Shown in pieces: positions 38,301 through 48,629 of a stretch of DNA of 64,000 bases. The stretch lies in contig NC_061126.1 of NCBI RefSeq assembly GCF_905220365.1, positions 15,934,001 through 15,998,000 on the forward strand. Reading direction: 5' to 3'. How positions within the stretch are numbered: the stretch's first letter is position 1; each line of letters begins with the position of its first letter. Both the position numbers and the translations under genes were made by a program. Source of the stretch: Vanessa cardui (lineage: Eukaryota > Arthropoda > Insecta > Lepidoptera > Nymphalidae). A model generated the notes under the pieces. The model saw nothing but the letters and a program-made list of their open reading frames with translations, was not told the origin of the DNA and made no database searches.

Positions 38301-41300
38301 TGCCCACTCCCCACTTAGTGATAAGGGGCCGAGCTAATCAATCGAAGACTAGCGAATTCATTTGAAATATATTTCTTTTAAATTAATTAAAAAAATGTGG
38401 TGTGGTTATGGGTACTCGCGACACTGTATCGATTGATTTGGCTCACGCTTTTGAGTAGTTGATATCTAAGTAGCGGCAACCGTTACTTCATTGGTATTCT
38501 ACCGAGCGCGCTCTCAGTTGCTACGATGACGGTTTATTCGTTTATGCATGTATGCGATCGTGTGCGGTGTGACAGCACTTGGGCGAATTTCTATACTTTC
38601 ATATTTTATAAAGTTATCACAACTGTATCGTTGCGAGCACTTGTCGTCGTCGTCGCCGTCGTCGTCGCCATCATTGTTGTCGGCAATCCACAAATTGTAA
38701 GCCGATGGCGAGCCCTGTTTATGGTTATATCGACATTAGCGTTACGAACGGATTTAAACGTGGCGAAGGCGCATTACTTGCATTTCATCGACATTGCGAA
38801 ATACTGTGATTGTATTGTTACGACCGGCATCTTGGTGTCATTAGGGCCACGGAAACAGCTACGTGTCGACACAATCGACACAACGTTGCATTCACTGCTG
38901 TCGCTTCGTAGGGCTAGCTGGTCCGACATCACCCTGCAGGCTGCAACAAGCCGAGTGTTACACGATCAATCTCAAACGATGTCATTTAGGCGTCGTCGTC
39001 TGCATTATGCCTATAACGTGTAGTGTAGCGCAACCGGTGAGGTACAGGACTTGGCCTCGCGCCTCGCGGTGTAGCGAGCAATACGCTTGCGCAATATGAC
39101 TTGAGACGCTCAATTGTTTCAGTGGAAACGTATCAATTTATAATAATACAGTTATTGCAGAATAATTTCTGACCAATCGAAACGATCTTGTTGGTTTTGT
39201 ATTACGTGGGCTGGTGTCATGTCAATATTCACGTGTAATGAATATGAGGCAGATATTCTTATCTTTAATTGGTGGAAGTGCTCGGTGCAGGCCTGTCTTT
39301 GTATTTATGGGATACTGACCAAATAGTTTTTCGCTAAAAAGCAAAACTTATAATCTTTGTGTTCCGCACTGAAAGGTGTGCCTGTGTAACTTGTTCTTAT
39401 AGAGCCATAGACATTGGAGATACACAGAGCTGCGGTGGTGGCCACATAGAATCAGGCGACCCCTTTCATTCCCTATATCAGAAAAAATCGGCAAAAGTAC
39501 ACTTGCAATAATTATATCGTGCTGTACTGCTTAACCAGATATAGTTGCATTAGTAAAAAAAGAGTCCACTAATCGATCGAAGGAATTTAGACTTTAATAA
39601 CTGAGATATACTCGATTAATTAGCATTGTGTGTTTGAGATTTGATGCGGCGATAGAGATTTACTTGGGTTTAGATCACTTGACCCGCTTCGCCCACGACG
39701 ACGCGCCGCAGCCATGCGGCACGGTGGCGGCCACTTCCTTATATAGATTAAAAACACCGCAATAAACCGTTTACAATTACATCACAATTTTGCCTAGAAG
39801 GTTTTACACTGCACCGAACACGTTCACTCCCATTTATTGAGACGGAAACGTCTTTTCGCCTATTGACAAACTAGGCGGAAATGTGTTATCCGAGGGAGCT
39901 GGGAATAATATTGCTAAATGAGAATTTGTAAACGAAAACCCCAGAATTTTAACTGTCCCAAATTTCAACCTAGGTCTAAGGTATCCACAGTCTTGTAAAC
40001 CTGCGCTAGTAGCTAATAATGAGTAATTTCAATATGTAGCCTAAAATTTTCGAGGCAGTTAGATAAGTGATGTGAAAAGACAGTTCCACCCTTACACCCT
40101 TACCCAGGCCGCCCGCAATGAGCGAAGTCTCATCTAAGAGAAGTTGCAAGCGCGAGGACTCCCTCCGCAGCCGCGCTGCCGTTGCATGTTTTCGAACCGT
40201 AATTAATTATTTTTACTAATTTCGGTTCAGGGTACACAGGGTACTGATGAAATTTGTTTTGAATAGTATAATGTCCTTATCTTATTATTTTTGTGTGAAG
40301 TATTTGTTGTGATTAACTGCGAGGCATATTGTTATAGTTGAATTGTTCGAGAGTTTAGAAAAGAAACAGCTTCACCTGCTCGATGGCACGTCATGTCCCG
40401 CGCCGATTTGCTGGCGCGCGGGCACTTAGAATCCATACAAGGTTATAATGACATCATGCATTACGCTAAAGGGATTTGAAACAGCTGTTGTTCAATATTC
40501 ATACGGCATTCAGCCATGCATGATCACGGCGCGGCTCGACGTCGACGATCGACGTCCTTAGTAAATTATTGATTTTAATTCAACTCTATCTGTTATCTTT
40601 TATTATTAGATATATGTATAATTGTTACCCTGAGATTAATAGGTGTATATGAAATTTTATTGCTATACTGAAATTATAATTATACATTGATTTATGTCTT
40701 TCAATGCGTAAAAATTTCGAAGTTGTACGAAAATATTTCGCTCAGTAAACAAGCAGAGCACGCAACGTAGACGTCTCGCACGTCGTCCCGCGCACTCGGA
40801 GCGAATAGAAAAGTAGCTGTCACGCTATCTTCAGTCTCCAGCGACGTCCGATTGCACGACGACTGCAGTAATAGTCACACTATAAGTTGCTCTTTCGGGA
40901 ATGTTTCGATTCTGAAGTTTTAATAGCGTAAGTTAATTGCAGTCAAATCGACAACGATGCGAAATTGTTTGGAAGAACAGCAAAATGTCTCGGTGACTGC
41001 AAGTTCATACTTTTCGTCTCGTGGTTATACTATATTTGTTGCCGTTTCTCTTAAATTAATCAATATTATATGTGTTGTTGTAAATGATATGCTCCGATGA
41101 TAACTTTCTTAAAAAGATAAGATGTTTCGAATTTAATTTCAACTTATTTTTAAAATCTTCCGCATTACCTTGAAGTAACACAATTAAAATATCAAGGTAA
41201 TTTTGCTGTCTGACGTTTGTTGCGCATCTGAGTTCGTTCTTTTAACTTAAGAGCAATGGAGTATCATCAGTTCCATAGCTTTAAGGAAAGCGTAGGTCGT

Positions 41301-44300
41301 ATAAATCCCCCGAGTTCGCGCAAACGTATAAGCAACCATCCTAATTTTGTGTTGAATAATTGAACTGAGCCTTATAAAAGATATCAGAAGTGGTGAGGGC
41401 TGACTGCAACCTTTAGAACTGTTATGTTAATGTTACGTTTTTCCTTCCAAACTTCGTTATAACGTGACATCTTTTAGCTAGTTAAAAAGAGTTCGTATTG
41501 ATTACTGATGATAATTCTTTGATTTTTTAAATCAAAAGATATATTTCATGGTGAAGAATGCTCTCTCTGAAGTATTACATTGGTTTTATGTTAATAACTC
41601 ACTGAAGAGAAGGTTTAAAAACGAATGAACGTAACTTTTGGTGAAGCATAATATATTCCAAAAAAAGGACCTTTGTATCAGTATAGATTCTTTACTCCCA
41701 ATTGGGCCCCATATAAATTCATTGTTGAGTATTGTAGATCAGGTATGCAGCCTTTGCGAAAAAAAATATTGGCTGATGTTGACACCTAATGTATTTTTTT
41801 TTCACAGTACAATGTCCAATGGTAATCTACGCTTGGGTAATGCAGGCGATATTAAAGCCACATTTCTATGCCGTGGCGCTCTTGTCACATGGGCTCAAAA
41901 CAATAATTAGGATGTTGAAATAAATTAAATACTTTTCTTTTAAGTGTATTTTTGATAATGGAATATTTGGGCAAAATAGAAGCGATTTTACCAGAAATTG
42001 CGACGTAAATGTTGTAACCACACGGAACCACAAGCATAAACTACTAATTTCAATTAACCGATCACACAGGACTAGACACTCTTTGTGGAACAACGTGTAA
42101 GTTTTTCCAGGATGATTCCAAAAAAGAGGTTTCGATAAATAGCGTTCGCACACGAACGATATTTATAAATAGACAATGTGTACACTTCGAGAAAGAGATG
42201 ATCCGTTTCAGACTATTTCAAATAACGAAAATATGTTTCTTATTATTGGGTGACAATAATAATCGCACAAATAGACATCAAACAAAAAATCCCGCTGAGT
42301 TCCTTTCGACTGTTCTTCTCCGGTCCGAGGTGTTAATTTCGGAACCGCTGGTAGGTTTTTGGTAATCAATCATAGTATCTGAATTGGTTACACTTACCGC
42401 TAATGCTACGTTTGAAATTAATCCGTATAATAAGTAAGCATATTGTTGATTTTATAATCAATTGCTAAAAAATTCAAAATGCGCACAAGGCACCAGAAAC
42501 AAGATGTAGTGCAATGTAATATGGAGAAGTTGTTTGTCTGCGGGCGTCGAGATAATTATTACGCTGACGTCTCTCCCGCTCGCCGCCGGCAACAGGTGCC
42601 TGAGTGCCCCCTTCCGTCTGTCCCGTGACGTCACAACTTGCGCTCCTCGCCACCCTCCACACCCCTGGCTATTCCGCGTGCAGTAGATTTTTAAAAAGTA
42701 TAATTATTCATAAACGCTTTCGTTTATTTTTTAATCGACTTCAAAAATAGGAGTGTTCTATAGTGTTTAATTTAATCTATCCGACAATAATAAACATTGT
42801 TTTCGTAATCGTTGCCCATTTTTGTAACATCCTTAATCAACATCACACATATTCTAAATTCTGAGTTAAGTGCGTGTGCGTGAGTCCGTGGCGCCAAATC
42901 TTCCAACAGGCCGGCGCGGCCGTGTAAAGGACATCATCCACGACTTGTTGTTCTGGTGATTTAAAGTAATAGTATAGGAGCATTGTGATCATCGTTTTTG
43001 TCTGGCAACATTAATAACGAATTCATAAATTATGATATAGGTGGCAGAAATGATATTTTATGAACATATACAAAACTAATTAGTTTCTTTTTTTTTTAAA
43101 GTGGAGTAACCTTATGTGAGTATCATCATGTACATTGTGTGCGGAAGGCATGGCATCGAGCCATGCTCTAAACGAGTGAGGCATATGAAGTCGGAACACA
43201 TTGACCTCCCTGGCAGTGACAGCGTCTACGAAGGAATTGTTATGTTGTTCGCGCTTAACCCGAATGTCCGTAATGAGTTCCGTGTGGAAAGCGACGCGCG
43301 CGCGAGCGACCACTGCGCCACGCACCTGCTCTCTATTGCGCATTCCTCGCGATCGTCAGCTCGCGCAATCAATCTTCAGAGAAGGCTAAACATATGCACG
43401 AACAGATATCAAATCGATCTAGCTACATATTTTGATTGATTAAAACGATGATGGACGCATACGAGATTTTCATGTTAGTTGCAGGAGTTAGGACATATTG
43501 TGAGTGTCGTAGGTATTAATCGATAATAGTAATATTTAATATACACAGTTAACGTTAAGCCTCGCTGGGAAGAAAAAGCCCTCGCTAGTAAATACAATGT
43601 TCGTTAGGTCTCGGAGCGCACAGCTGCAAGCTGCGGCACATCGCCTGGCACGTCGCCCGGCCCAGCAGGGCAGGCGAGGTGAACGCTCGCCGGCGCACTT
43701 TTACTCTTCCTATCGGCCCCGAGACCGCGTCACCTAAATTATCGAGAAATAAACACTATTCACTCACAGTTTATGTTTCTAGTTTGCGCCAATTATTTTA
43801 TTAGCCACTATGACCGATTCAATGATTTCCGGTAATGAGGGCGGACCTTGCTAAAATGTCGTTAAGTATGCTTGTTGCACATTTATTTTGAACAATCATA
43901 ATTGACACTATCTCAAACAGATAGATAGTATGTAAGTTAAGTATCGTGGGCGATAAGCGCATGCGCGGGTGTGTGTAATAGAGACAAGTTTAATAGTGGA
44001 CGGCGCGGGGGCCGCGGGGCGGGGCGGGGCGCGGTGCGCTCGGTCAGCCGGTCAGTTTTGAGTGTTGGGCGATCAGTAGTTCCCGTGATGTGTCACGCAG
44101 TGGTTCTGGGCGTGCTCTTTTCTCTTCCGTCGTACCTCTACTCGGCCGTGCCTTTCAGGTGAGCCCGACCATAAAGTACATATTCTCGTCGCTATCGAGG
44201 CGTCGAGTGCACTAAAGATTAGTTTCTAAAAATATTAAAATGAATTCATACGCGCGAGTGTCGGAGTGTCAAGTCGCGTCTTGTGAATTTGATTGTTGAT

Positions 44301-47300
44301 TGCAAACGAACTCCTAGTATGCGCGCAGTGATATTTAGGCGACTTATTTTCGTTTTCGGAGTGAGCACGGCACACCGGCGGACACGACCGTGACAGTCTT
44401 ACGACATCGCAATCGGCTCTGCGCTGCCTGCCGCCGCGGCTGGAGGTTCCGCATGTCCACCATTACGAGCGCGCCTCTGTGACGTTTTGTGAGATACGTG
44501 ACCTTCAGCGAACGAGTTGTCAAGTTTTGTTGATTTCCTGCTAGCGAAGGGCTCCGCTCAGCGTAGTAAAACTTAAAAGTGCGAGCGAGCGTGAGGCGTG
44601 AGCTAGTGACGAGTGTGCATGGCCCGCTGCTTTGAGATGCTCGTGTTTTGGCTTTCCGTATTTCTCGACGCCGTACTTTGGCCGTTAGTATTGATTTCGT
44701 TTGTCTTAAAACCTTGTTTACATACCAATCTTTACAATATATTTTTAGTAAACGATTATTTGTTGTTGAATTGTATAATAAGAAGTATCTACGTACAGCG
44801 TCTGTTGCGAAACATCAACTGACTCCCTGAGTAATCTCCGTCAGATCCGTCGTCGCATAAAACTGAGATACAATAATTATGTTTGAATAAAACAGTAACT
44901 TCAGAGTTGTATTAATCAAATATATAATTGTTCAAGAACGTATATATATGTATATAATATGAGTAACGCGTAAGGACTAGTGGTCGCTCGTCGGTTCGTT
45001 GAAAACTGAGTCTGAACCGATGCCGCAGTTTGTCGTTACAATAAAAACCCAAATATTAAAAAAAGCGTCTTTTGCAAGTGTCTTTATGTTAATTATATTA
45101 TTGGTAATGTTTTTTCCCAATATATGTAATGTATTCCTGATCTATATACCTAATATATCATTCTCTTTGCACTCTTGTGCGCATAAAGTGCCGCGCCGCC
45201 TACGTCTGAATAATTTTCGTAAAAATATGAAGATAACCTCGTTTTAACATCAAAACAAATAATTCTGTTGGACTAAAACATCGACGTCATGTGATTTTTT
45301 TAAGTTGATTGGCTACAAATATGATCGATTAATACAATAAACACTAAATGATAATTTTTATCGAAAGGGACAAAACCGCTACTCAGTCAGCGACTCGAAT
45401 GTTTCTTACGTAATCTTGATTACCAGTATTTGGAAATGTCTAAATGTGACGCAGAAGTATATCCTGGGTTGTCGTTGTTTCCAGGAAGGCGCGGCGCAAA
45501 GAGCGCGAGGGAGAGGGCGCGGGCGACCCCAAGCTGTACCTGCAGGAGGCGCTGCTGGAGCGCAAGCTGCCCGAGCTGGACATGCGCCAGCTCGTCGACC
45601 TGCCCGACGGCCTCGATTACAACGAGTGGCTCGCTTCGCACAGTTAGTATTCACCCGTCCTCACATCAACCGGCTCGGCTGTCGTTCTAATCACCAATCT
45701 CGACGGAACTTTCTATTTGCATACACGGGGCTCGAATCCGGGATGGGCAGACTTTAAAGGCCCTGCCTGCACGTGCTGCGATACTCTGTCTCGTATTCTT
45801 GTCTTGTTTGAATTATCATAGAGACTCGTTTTCTAGTAGAGTGAAGTGTAACACGACACTAACTACATACAAAGGCCCGTCTGGGTTCCATCCTCTTATC
45901 AGATATGCCGCCAAACACCCATAGCCACTGCATTGCAGCACCTGCAGGCACAAGGGGCGTAACATCTGTTGCCATTGGTGGCGTATTGGCGATGCAAGGA
46001 CTTTTACAGAATCCGTGTATCTGGGCGTTGGTGACCGCTTATGAATGTTCACTCCACGGTCATAATATATATGACCGAAGAGTGAACATTCGAAAGCAAT
46101 ATAATAAACGAAAACAAGCGTAACGTATGTAAACAGTGTACCGAACGAGTGTGATTGATGACGCGGGTCGGGGGGCCGGGGGGGGGGGTGTCTGGGGGGG
46201 GATAAGGAGATGGCGGTCTTTGCGCACAGCGCGCACTATCGCGGCCGAATGAGTTGTGTAAACAACGACCAGTTGCGAACATTACAATTTACAACACGAC
46301 ATTGTGCTTGAAAAATATTAAACTCTTTGCGTATGACGCATATCTATCTATAAGTCTTGCCTATTTACGTTTATTTATATAACTTTTAATTATTCTAAAT
46401 CTAGAGCTCAGTATAGCAGCCAATAAATATATAGTTTTTCTTTTTTTTTATATATATTTTAAAATGTGGGCACGCGGTCATCGGCTTGATTCACGTTTTG
46501 GGGACTTGCAACATTCTGGTACGCATGGGAGCGTTTCTGTCTGTAATAGTTTTGGCAGCGCTCGCTTTGTAGCGCCTGGACCGACTACATCGACATATTA
46601 AATTATTACACAGTGTAGACAAAGTCGCTTGCGTCTGTCCCTGTGTATGCTTTCACCTTTAAAATTCACAACGGATTTTGATGCGGTTTTTTAATAAGTA
46701 GATTGATTTAAGAGGAAAGTTTATATACACCTATAGGTAGCACAAGAACAATATAAGAAACGCTGGCTGATCCCTAAGAGATTGGTCAAAATAACGTGTA
46801 AATAATGTTTAAATAATAAATAAATCAATAATTATAGGACGATACAACTTAGATGTAGCGGCATCGGCAAACTTCGTAAAACCATCACATCCGAATTAAG
46901 TACACTGTTCCAAATTATCAATATTTATTTCTTTTGTGAACATACAAACGTAATAATTTGTAATATCATAGGTCAAATCTACTACTATATTCGTCAATTT
47001 AACACGTCGATTTACATGCACTTGCTATCTATAGCGACGAATAGCGTCGAATGGCGCAATAGCGAGATATTTCTATTGGTTTTATTAAAATTGCCAATGC
47101 TATAAGTCGTGTCGTACTACATCATATCTATCTAAAGTCATGCCTATGAATGTGTACGGGACCGCCCTTGCAGCGCTGGCGTTGTTCGACCACGTGAACC
47201 TGCTGTACGGCACGGTGTCGGAGTTCTGCACGGCGGCGTCGTGCGCCGACATGACGGGCCCGGGCGGGCGCTCGTACGCGTGGTACGACGAGCGCGGCAA

Positions 47301-48420
47301 GAAGTCGCGCGTGGCCGCGCCGCAGTACGTCGACTACGTCATGACCTACACGCAGAAGACGGTCAACGACGAGACTATATTTCCTACTAAATACGGTGAG
47401 CAGAACGGAGACTTTCTGTAAGAATTTACTTCGTATCTCACTCGTGAAATGTTGTCAACCGTTTCACTTTTGCTTGTGTACTGCGGTGAGTTTCGAGTTT
47501 CTTTGATAGTGGAATGACCTACGGAGTGACTCAAGGGAAGAGCCTGTTATTTAACTGATTTATCGTTCATAATACTTTTTCTATGTATACCTGGATTCAA
47601 CGTCGCTAGGTTGACTGGAATTCTGCATTACATTTCTTTGGTTCCGTTGAGAATATCCTCCAAACATCGATTGATTATTGTACGTGTTATATTTGAAGGT
47701 TACGAACTACTTACTTCCAGAGGGCTCGAGACTCCTTTGAGCACTTTTCACGATTCCGCGTAGTTTCGGATTTGACTATTTATCCAAGCCCGCTTGAAAA
47801 ATTCATCTGCTTATTTACGACACATTTTACTAAATGTGATGATCAGATATTCGTATTCGCAATTTTATAAATCTGATGTAAATCGTCTCCTCACTGGTTG
47901 TTATTATTTTTATCGAATTCTATTTCCAAGTGTAACTTTGTTATTTTAAAACGGATATAGAGACACCAGTCCGGCGCAGATGAAGTATAATTACAGAGCA
48001 GTATAGTATATACACATGAGTACCCAACGTTGCCACCGAAAGCTAACCGGGCCGACGGCGATTGCAGCGAACGAGTTCCCGGCGCAGTTCGAGGGCGTGG
48101 TGCGGCGCGTGGTGCGCCTGCTGTTCCACGTGGTGGCGCACATGTACGCGGCGCACTTCCGCGAGCTCGCCATGCTGCGCCTGCACGCGCACCTGCACCT
48201 CACGTTCGCGCACCTCACGGCGCTCGACCGGCGCTTCGCGCTGCTGGAGCACAAGGAGACCGAGGTGCTGCGCGACCTCGAGGTGGCGCTGCGCCTGTCG
48301 GAGGCGGCGGGCGAGGCGGCGGGCGGCGCGGGGGGCGCGGCGGGCGGCGCCGGCGAGGCGGACGACGCGTCCCCGCGGCGCCGCTCGCCCGTCGTCACGC
48401 AGCCGCTGGCGTCGGCGTGA
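17326..48420 (+). CDS. Mob2: Mob2, MOB-family kinase activator (long gene, alternative first exons likely)
   Basis: MOB2 proteins bind the N-terminal region of NDR/Tricornered kinases and affect cell shape and neurite or wing-hair growth. Core join: a phase-2 first exon, then 45485-45642, 47174-47395, 48068-48420. Core motifs: LYLQEALLERKLPE, LDYNEWLASHTLALF, CTAASCADMTGPG, WYDERGKK, APQYVDYVMTYTQK and FPTKYANEFP. Zinc ligands fit the MOB fold: Cys pair five apart in FCTAASC and His pair five apart in AHMYAAH. The 17.3-kb exon ends DTVDWFMG, matching the DWLMGK start of human MOB2 when joined to KARRKE. No ATG precedes DWF in that exon, so the first codon is either ATG 17326 (245 aa) or lies in another exon. 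The 28.2-kb first intron is unusually long. Gene identity is firm; N-terminus is open. Confidence 0.9.
18733..18905 (+). CDS. Possible alternative Mob2 first exon (weak)
   Basis: ATGGCGGAGGAG in a CpG island opens a frame that stays open for 57 codons to TTTTGCAG|GTGTGA, phase 2, the phase Mob2 exon 2 needs. The donor is poor and the peptide is low-complexity, so this may be only 5' UTR or chance. Confidence 0.2.
21573..21578 (+). promoter_or_regulatory. Candidate recursive splice site 1
   Basis: TGTATTGTTGCAG|GTGAGT: a usable 3' splice site directly abutting a strong 5' splice site, with no coding frame of the needed phase upstream. This is the form of a zero-length ratchet exon. Confidence 0.4.
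21949..21976. repeat. Pentanucleotide microsatellite (CGATA)n
   Basis: About five and a half uninterrupted CGATA units in the Mob2 intron. Confidence 0.9.
22515..22840 (-). mobile_element. tRNA-derived SINE, copy 1, with target duplication
   Basis: On the minus strand the head carries pol III boxes (TGGCCCAGTGG and GGTTCAATCC) and the tail ends in GTTGTTGTTGT. Flanks share a TTGTGACAA target duplication. The body is about 300 bases and matches the copy at 34837-35139 along its whole length. Confidence 0.88.
26080..26140. repeat. Short dispersed-repeat remnant
   Basis: The phrase GACCGCCGTCTTGATTT followed by CGCCATGTTTGA and GACGTCAC resembles a stretch near 58100 (GGCCACCGTCTTGATTT). Probably a decayed element; family unknown. 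Confidence 0.3.
27350..27870 (+). pseudogene. Degenerate Tc1/mariner transposase
   Basis: Fragments of the transposase read across frames: REHPNWTEEQ, then FINERRTCLNAEDGLKRVYR (the region around the second catalytic aspartate, here FINE instead of FTDE/FSDE), RRRWERYVHSG, later PIERV followed by a stop and EILCT, and last LESVMRHVARGRN. Stops and frameshifts break it throughout, so it is inactive. Terminal repeats were not identified. Confidence 0.8.
28676..28681 (+). promoter_or_regulatory. Candidate recursive splice site 2
   Basis: CATTGCTTGTTGCAG|GTGAGT: acceptor directly abutting a strong donor in the Mob2 intron. No ATG frame of phase 2 leads into it. Confidence 0.4.
30087..30115. repeat. 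Overlapping TGATCA/CAGCTG palindromes
   Basis: The octamer ATCAGCTG is repeated nearly three times in tandem, making a self-complementary run. A shorter copy (TGATCAGCTGATCA) lies at 19411-19424 in the same intron. CAGCTG is an E-box; possible binding-site cluster. Confidence 0.6.
30855..30890 (+). promoter_or_regulatory. Candidate TATA promoter within the Mob2 intron
   Basis: GTATAAAACGCGCGGC is followed 25-30 bases on by CAGTTCACAGAG, an initiator-like stretch. It lies about 415 bases upstream of the strong donor at 31299 and could drive a short first exon. Confidence 0.4.
31285..31298 (+). CDS. Possible alternative Mob2 first exon encoding MPLK(R)
   Basis: ATGCCGTTGAAAAG|GTAAGC has a strong donor and phase 2. 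Joined to the 45.5-kb exon it gives MPLKRKARRKEREG and a 248-aa Mob2. The TATA box at 30855 lies upstream. At least three short upstream ORFs precede the ATG. A one-in-three chance of matching phase keeps confidence low. Confidence 0.35.
31905..31922. repeat. (GGC)n microsatellite
   Basis: Short GGC/GCG run inside a CpG-rich patch of the Mob2 intron. Confidence 0.8.
32958..32986 (+). CDS. Possible alternative Mob2 first exon encoding MCLDVVITY(M)
   Basis: ATG in frame with a GTAAGT donor of phase 2, downstream of a CpG island at 32780-32890. The ATG context is weak (TCTATGT). Listed only because phase and donor fit. Confidence 0.2.
34826..35150 (+). mobile_element. tRNA-derived SINE, copy 2, with target duplication
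   Basis: Same family as the copy at 22.5 kb, opposite strand. Head begins GAGTCGAGATGGCCCAGTGG, with a B box GGTTCAAACC; tail ends in TTGTTGTTGT. The 11-base flank TGTATACTTTT is repeated exactly on both sides, showing an intact insertion. Confidence 0.92.
36530..36600 (+). repeat. Fragment of a common dispersed repeat
   Basis: GGTACCACCAGATATTTTAC followed by CACTTGCCATCAGGTGG resembles phrases widespread in butterfly repeats. Short and decayed. Confidence 0.4.
36660..36855 (+). repeat. Possible decayed LINE 3' tail
   Basis: GACGATTCAAAAATGCTTTT and then CTTCAATAAAATACATTTTT parallel the LINE tail near 60225-60280 (GACGATTCAAAAGTGCTTGT, GAATAAAGTATAC). Confidence 0.4.
37565..37724 (+). CDS. 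Small open frame beginning MAYNSVHANIPSG (unproven)
   Basis: AACAATGGCG is a good start context and the frame runs 52 codons to TGA. If spliced at CCG|GTGACG it would be phase 2 and join Mob2 exon 2, but that donor is weak. No family is recognised. Confidence 0.15.
38074..38079 (+). promoter_or_regulatory. Candidate recursive splice site 3 (best)
   Basis: CTCTCTGTTCTTTTACAG|GTAAGT is a textbook ratchet-point sequence: long pyrimidine tract, CAG, then a perfect donor. Confidence 0.5.
43957..43966. promoter_or_regulatory. NRF-1/Ewg-type site GCGCATGCGC
   Basis: Perfect palindromic NRF-1 motif about 120 bases upstream of the ATG at 44088, in a CpG-rich promoter-like stretch. Confidence 0.5.
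44088..44158 (+). CDS. Mob2: Possible alternative Mob2 first exon with hydrophobic N-terminus
   Basis: ATG at 44088 in a CpG island opens 23 codons plus two bases to TTTCAG|GTGAGC, a strong donor in phase 2. The peptide starts MCHAVVLGVLFSLPSYLYSA and joins at an Arg codon to KARRKEREGEG, giving a 267-aa Mob2. The stretch from Ala-4 is hydrophobic enough for a signal anchor. This is the exon candidate closest to the core exons. It could also be a further ratchet site, since a pyrimidine-rich tract precedes the CAG. Confidence 0.45.
45485..45642 (+). CDS. Mob2: Mob2 core exon A
   Basis: Completes a Gly or Arg codon, then KARRKEREGEGAGDPKLYLQ, EALLERKLPELDMRQL and LDYNEWLASH; ends CAC-A|GTTAGT (phase 1). 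Matches the insect Mob2 start of the MOB fold. Confidence 0.92.
45860..46050 (-). repeat. Dispersed lepidopteran repeat, degenerate
   Basis: On the minus strand it reads AAAAGTCCTTGCATCGCCAA, CGCCACCAATGGCAAC, ACGCCCCTTGTGCCTGCAGG, TTTGGCGGCATATCTGATAA and CCCAGACGGGCC, the ordered phrases of a repeat very common in butterfly genomes. Confidence 0.65.
46160..46202. repeat. G-run cluster with quadruplex potential
   Basis: Four or more runs of four to ten G (GGGGGGCC, then about ten G, then eight G) within 43 bases of intron. Confidence 0.8.
46590..46720 (+). repeat. Decayed transposable-element phrase
   Basis: GCGTCTGTCCCTGTGTATGC followed by CAACGGATTTTGATGCGGTT is a phrase found in many insect RTE/Helitron-type copies. 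A related phrase is at 49320-49480. Confidence 0.4.
47174..47395 (+). CDS. Mob2: Mob2 core exon B
   Basis: TLALFDHVNLLYGTVSEFCT, the Cys pair of the zinc site in FCTAASC, DMTGPG, WYDERGKKSRVAAPQY and MTYTQKTVNDETIFPTKY. Phase 1 in and out; donor TAC-G|GTGAGC. Confidence 0.95.
47396..48067 (+). other. Mob2: Mob2 last intron
   Basis: 672 bases, AT-rich, nothing else recognised. Confidence 0.8.
48068..48420 (+). CDS. Mob2: Mob2 core exon C (C-terminus)
   Basis: ANEFPAQFEGVVRRVVRL, the His pair of the zinc site in AHMYAAH, LHLTFAHLTALDRRF and KETEVLRDLEVALRL. Then a Gly/Ala low-complexity tail and TGA. The tail is much shorter than the Gln/Ser-rich tail of the fly protein. Confidence 0.95.
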
Positions 48421-48595
48421 CCGGCGCCCGCGGGGTACTTAAGGGTTGTCAGATGCCTTCCGCGATGCGATCGAAAGTTGACGCGTGTACGTTTCGTAAG
48501 TTGAAGATTGTTAACTCTATTGTAAATATTTCAATCTGTTAAGTAGTTTTAGGAGATTACGATTAGTTTATAAATTTGTGATTGCTTTGGTTGTA

Positions 48596-48601
48596 AATAA
48601 A
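48596..48601 (+). terminator. Candidate Mob2 polyadenylation signal
   Basis: AATAAA 176 bases after the stop codon, followed by another AATAAA near 48622. Confidence 0.6.
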
Positions 48602-48629
48602 AGTGATATTTGTTTAACTAATAAACTGA

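Larger units (their letters stand above)
17331..45484 (+). other. Mob2: Mob2 long first intron (28.2 kb)
   Basis: Starts GTAAGT and ends GTTTCCAG. Apart from the items listed separately, it holds no gene that can be supported. It contains CpG-rich islands near 18540-18830, 30330-30510, 32780-32890, 33190-33250 and 43990-44060 that look like promoters, two SINEs, a Tc1 relic and three CAG|GTRAGT sites. Open frames inside the islands are GC-driven and lack motifs. Confidence 0.7.
45643..47173 (+). other. Mob2: Mob2 intron between core exons A and B
   Basis: Holds a dispersed repeat (45860-46050), a G-run stretch (46160-46202) and a decayed element (46590-46720); otherwise nothing recognised. 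Confidence 0.8.

Noticed and set aside
38526..39023. 165-codon frame at 38.5 kb
   Set aside because: Has an ATG (38526), but the peptide shows only Val/Ala and Arg low-complexity runs from GTCGTC repeats and there is no splice or family support.
41638..41910. 90-codon frame at 41.6 kb with a possible donor at CAG|GTATGC
   Set aside because: No ATG at its start, no family match and no phase agreement with Mob2.
48030..48542. 170-codon alternative frame over the last Mob2 exon
   Set aside because: The MOB fold and zinc ligands are in the other frame; this one is Arg/Ala-rich shadow sequence.
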